Of a DNA stretch of 6,658 bases, positions 5,974 to 6,658 are shown piece after piece. The notes beneath the pieces are model-generated. The model was not told where the DNA came from, made no database searches, and was given only the letters and a program-made list of their open reading frames with translations. Source of the DNA: Gammaproteobacteria bacterium RIFCSPLOWO2_02_FULL_56_15 (GTDB taxonomy: Bacteria; Pseudomonadota; Gammaproteobacteria; Eutrophobiales; Eutrophobiaceae); NCBI GenBank assembly GCA_001801825.1, contig MGYR01000066.1, forward strand, positions 1 to 6,658. The letters are read 5' to 3'. The position numbers and the translations under genes were made by a program. Every line of letters begins with the position of its first letter. The stretch's first letter is position 1.

Positions 5974-6658
5974 GTGAGTTACAGAAAAAACATACAAAAA
6001 GACTATAAGCCTGTAGATTCCCTGTTACTCGCTCGTGAACAGACGCAGGGGTTCCCCGCCTCAATTCATACTATGCCTCTGTTATCAGGTTTTATCCTGC
6101 TGACAGCATGGATAAGCTTCGGCTGGGTTTACCCAGTGATCGAGAGTACCGATGGTCCTCGTCAGACAGAGGTTAATGGCACGGAGCACTCACTGCCCAT
6201 TCTCACAGATAGAATTTTGACTGCATCAATGGAGAGAACGCCTCCACCAAAGGAATTCATCGCAGGGGATGAAGATACTGAAACTATTCCATGGCGAACC
6301 ATTGTAGTGCAACAGGGCGACAACATGTCACTGATCTTCAAGCGTATCAATCAATCCCCGGTTGTGCTGCATGCGATCATGTCTGCTGGAGAACATGCTG
6401 AAAAACTCAAGCGTCTGTTGCCAGGCGAAGAAATTGACTATTTGATCGAACATGATCAACTGATCTCCCTCCGTTTTGAACCGGAACCGGGCACTACTTT
6501 GCTCTTTGAGCAGAACGAGAATGGATACTCAGGCCAGCTGATCAAGACCGAGCTGTCCACTGCAATACGAGACGTCCATGGGGTAATCGAAGATTCATTG
6601 TTTCTCGCTGGACAAGAGGCCGGGCTCTCTGACAATCTCATCATGCGACTGGTTGCCA
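5974..6658 (+). CDS. Membrane-anchored M23-type (LytM/OapA-like) cell-wall peptidase, N-terminal part (runs off the right edge)
   Basis: An open frame continues to the window edge; about 228 residues are visible. With GTG at 5974 as start, residues 1-33 are polar and basic (SYRKNIQKDYK), and about 34-53 form one membrane segment (MPLLSGFILLTAWISFGWVY), giving a type II inner-membrane anchor. After a linker comes TIVVQQGDNMSLIFKRI, an OapA/LysM-like peptidoglycan-binding start. The visible part ends in SLFLAGQEAGLSDNLIMRLV, which in this family leads into the M23 zinc endopeptidase domain. The catalytic domain itself lies outside the window. Such proteins cut peptidoglycan cross-links during growth. 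ATG at 6073 is an alternative start, but it would leave no positive charge before the membrane segment; neither start has a clear Shine-Dalgarno sequence. The frame is closed upstream by TGA at 5920. The family is supported by this domain order and by its position divergent from tyrS, as in Pseudomonas. Confidence 0.8.
   Translation, partial: MSYRKNIQKDYKPVDSLLLAREQTQGFPASIHTMPLLSGFILLTAWISFGWVYPVIESTDGPRQTEVNGTEHSLPILTDRILTASMERTPPPKEFIAGDEDTETIPWRTIVVQQGDNMSLIFKRINQSPVVLHAIMSAGEHAEKLKRLLPGEEIDYLIEHDQLISLRFEPEPGTTLLFEQNENGYSGQLIKTELSTAIRDVHGVIEDSLFLAGQEAGLSDNLIMRLVA

Noticed and set aside
1..6658. CRISPR arrays, insertion sequences, tRNA genes or long direct repeats
   Set aside because: None were found on either strand by eye.

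Overview
The window comes from a gammaproteobacterium. The left edge carries the 5' end of a gammaproteobacterial 16S rRNA gene (minus strand), with a Pseudomonas-like boxA in its leader. The right edge carries tyrS and, divergent from it, a membrane-anchored M23 peptidase. In Pseudomonas and relatives a tyrZ-type tyrosyl-tRNA synthetase gene sits directly upstream of an rRNA operon and divergent from such a peptidase, so the frame of the locus is conserved. The genus cannot be fixed from what is shown.

Layout from left to right: (1) 1-247, start of 16S rRNA, minus strand; (2) 248-502, its leader, boxA and a strong UP-element promoter, firing leftward; (3) 642-2474, plus strand, an exported quinohemoprotein dehydrogenase with an N-terminal cytochrome c domain and a PQQ beta-propeller, resembling polyvinyl-alcohol dehydrogenases; (4) 2496-2530, a terminator hairpin shared by two convergent genes; (5) 2552-4303, minus strand, one 583-codon gene interrupted by an in-frame TGA; (6) 4304-4642, an intergenic stretch; (7) 4643-5848, tyrS, minus strand; (8) 5849-5973, a short divergent regulatory region; (9) from about 5974 to the right edge, the truncated start of an M23/LysM-type envelope peptidase, plus strand.

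The most important observation is gene (5). Conventional gene calling would split it into a 129-residue protein (3914-4303) and a 450-residue protein (2552-3904). Both halves lie in one frame, separated only by TGA plus three codons. Across the TGA the protein reads GTGQ-U-N-G-C-V, which matches the selenocysteine site of the UGSC family of (seleno)proteins. A hairpin with a guanine-led loop lies directly downstream and could be a bacterial SECIS element. I therefore annotate one exported selenoprotein with a U-x-x-C redox motif (Sec130, Cys133) fused to a long C-terminal domain of unknown function.

The quinohemoprotein and the selenoprotein together form a block of about 4 kb between tyrS and the rRNA promoter, where related genomes usually have no such genes. 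Both have signal peptides and probable redox roles in the periplasm. A functional link between them is only an inference from adjacency.
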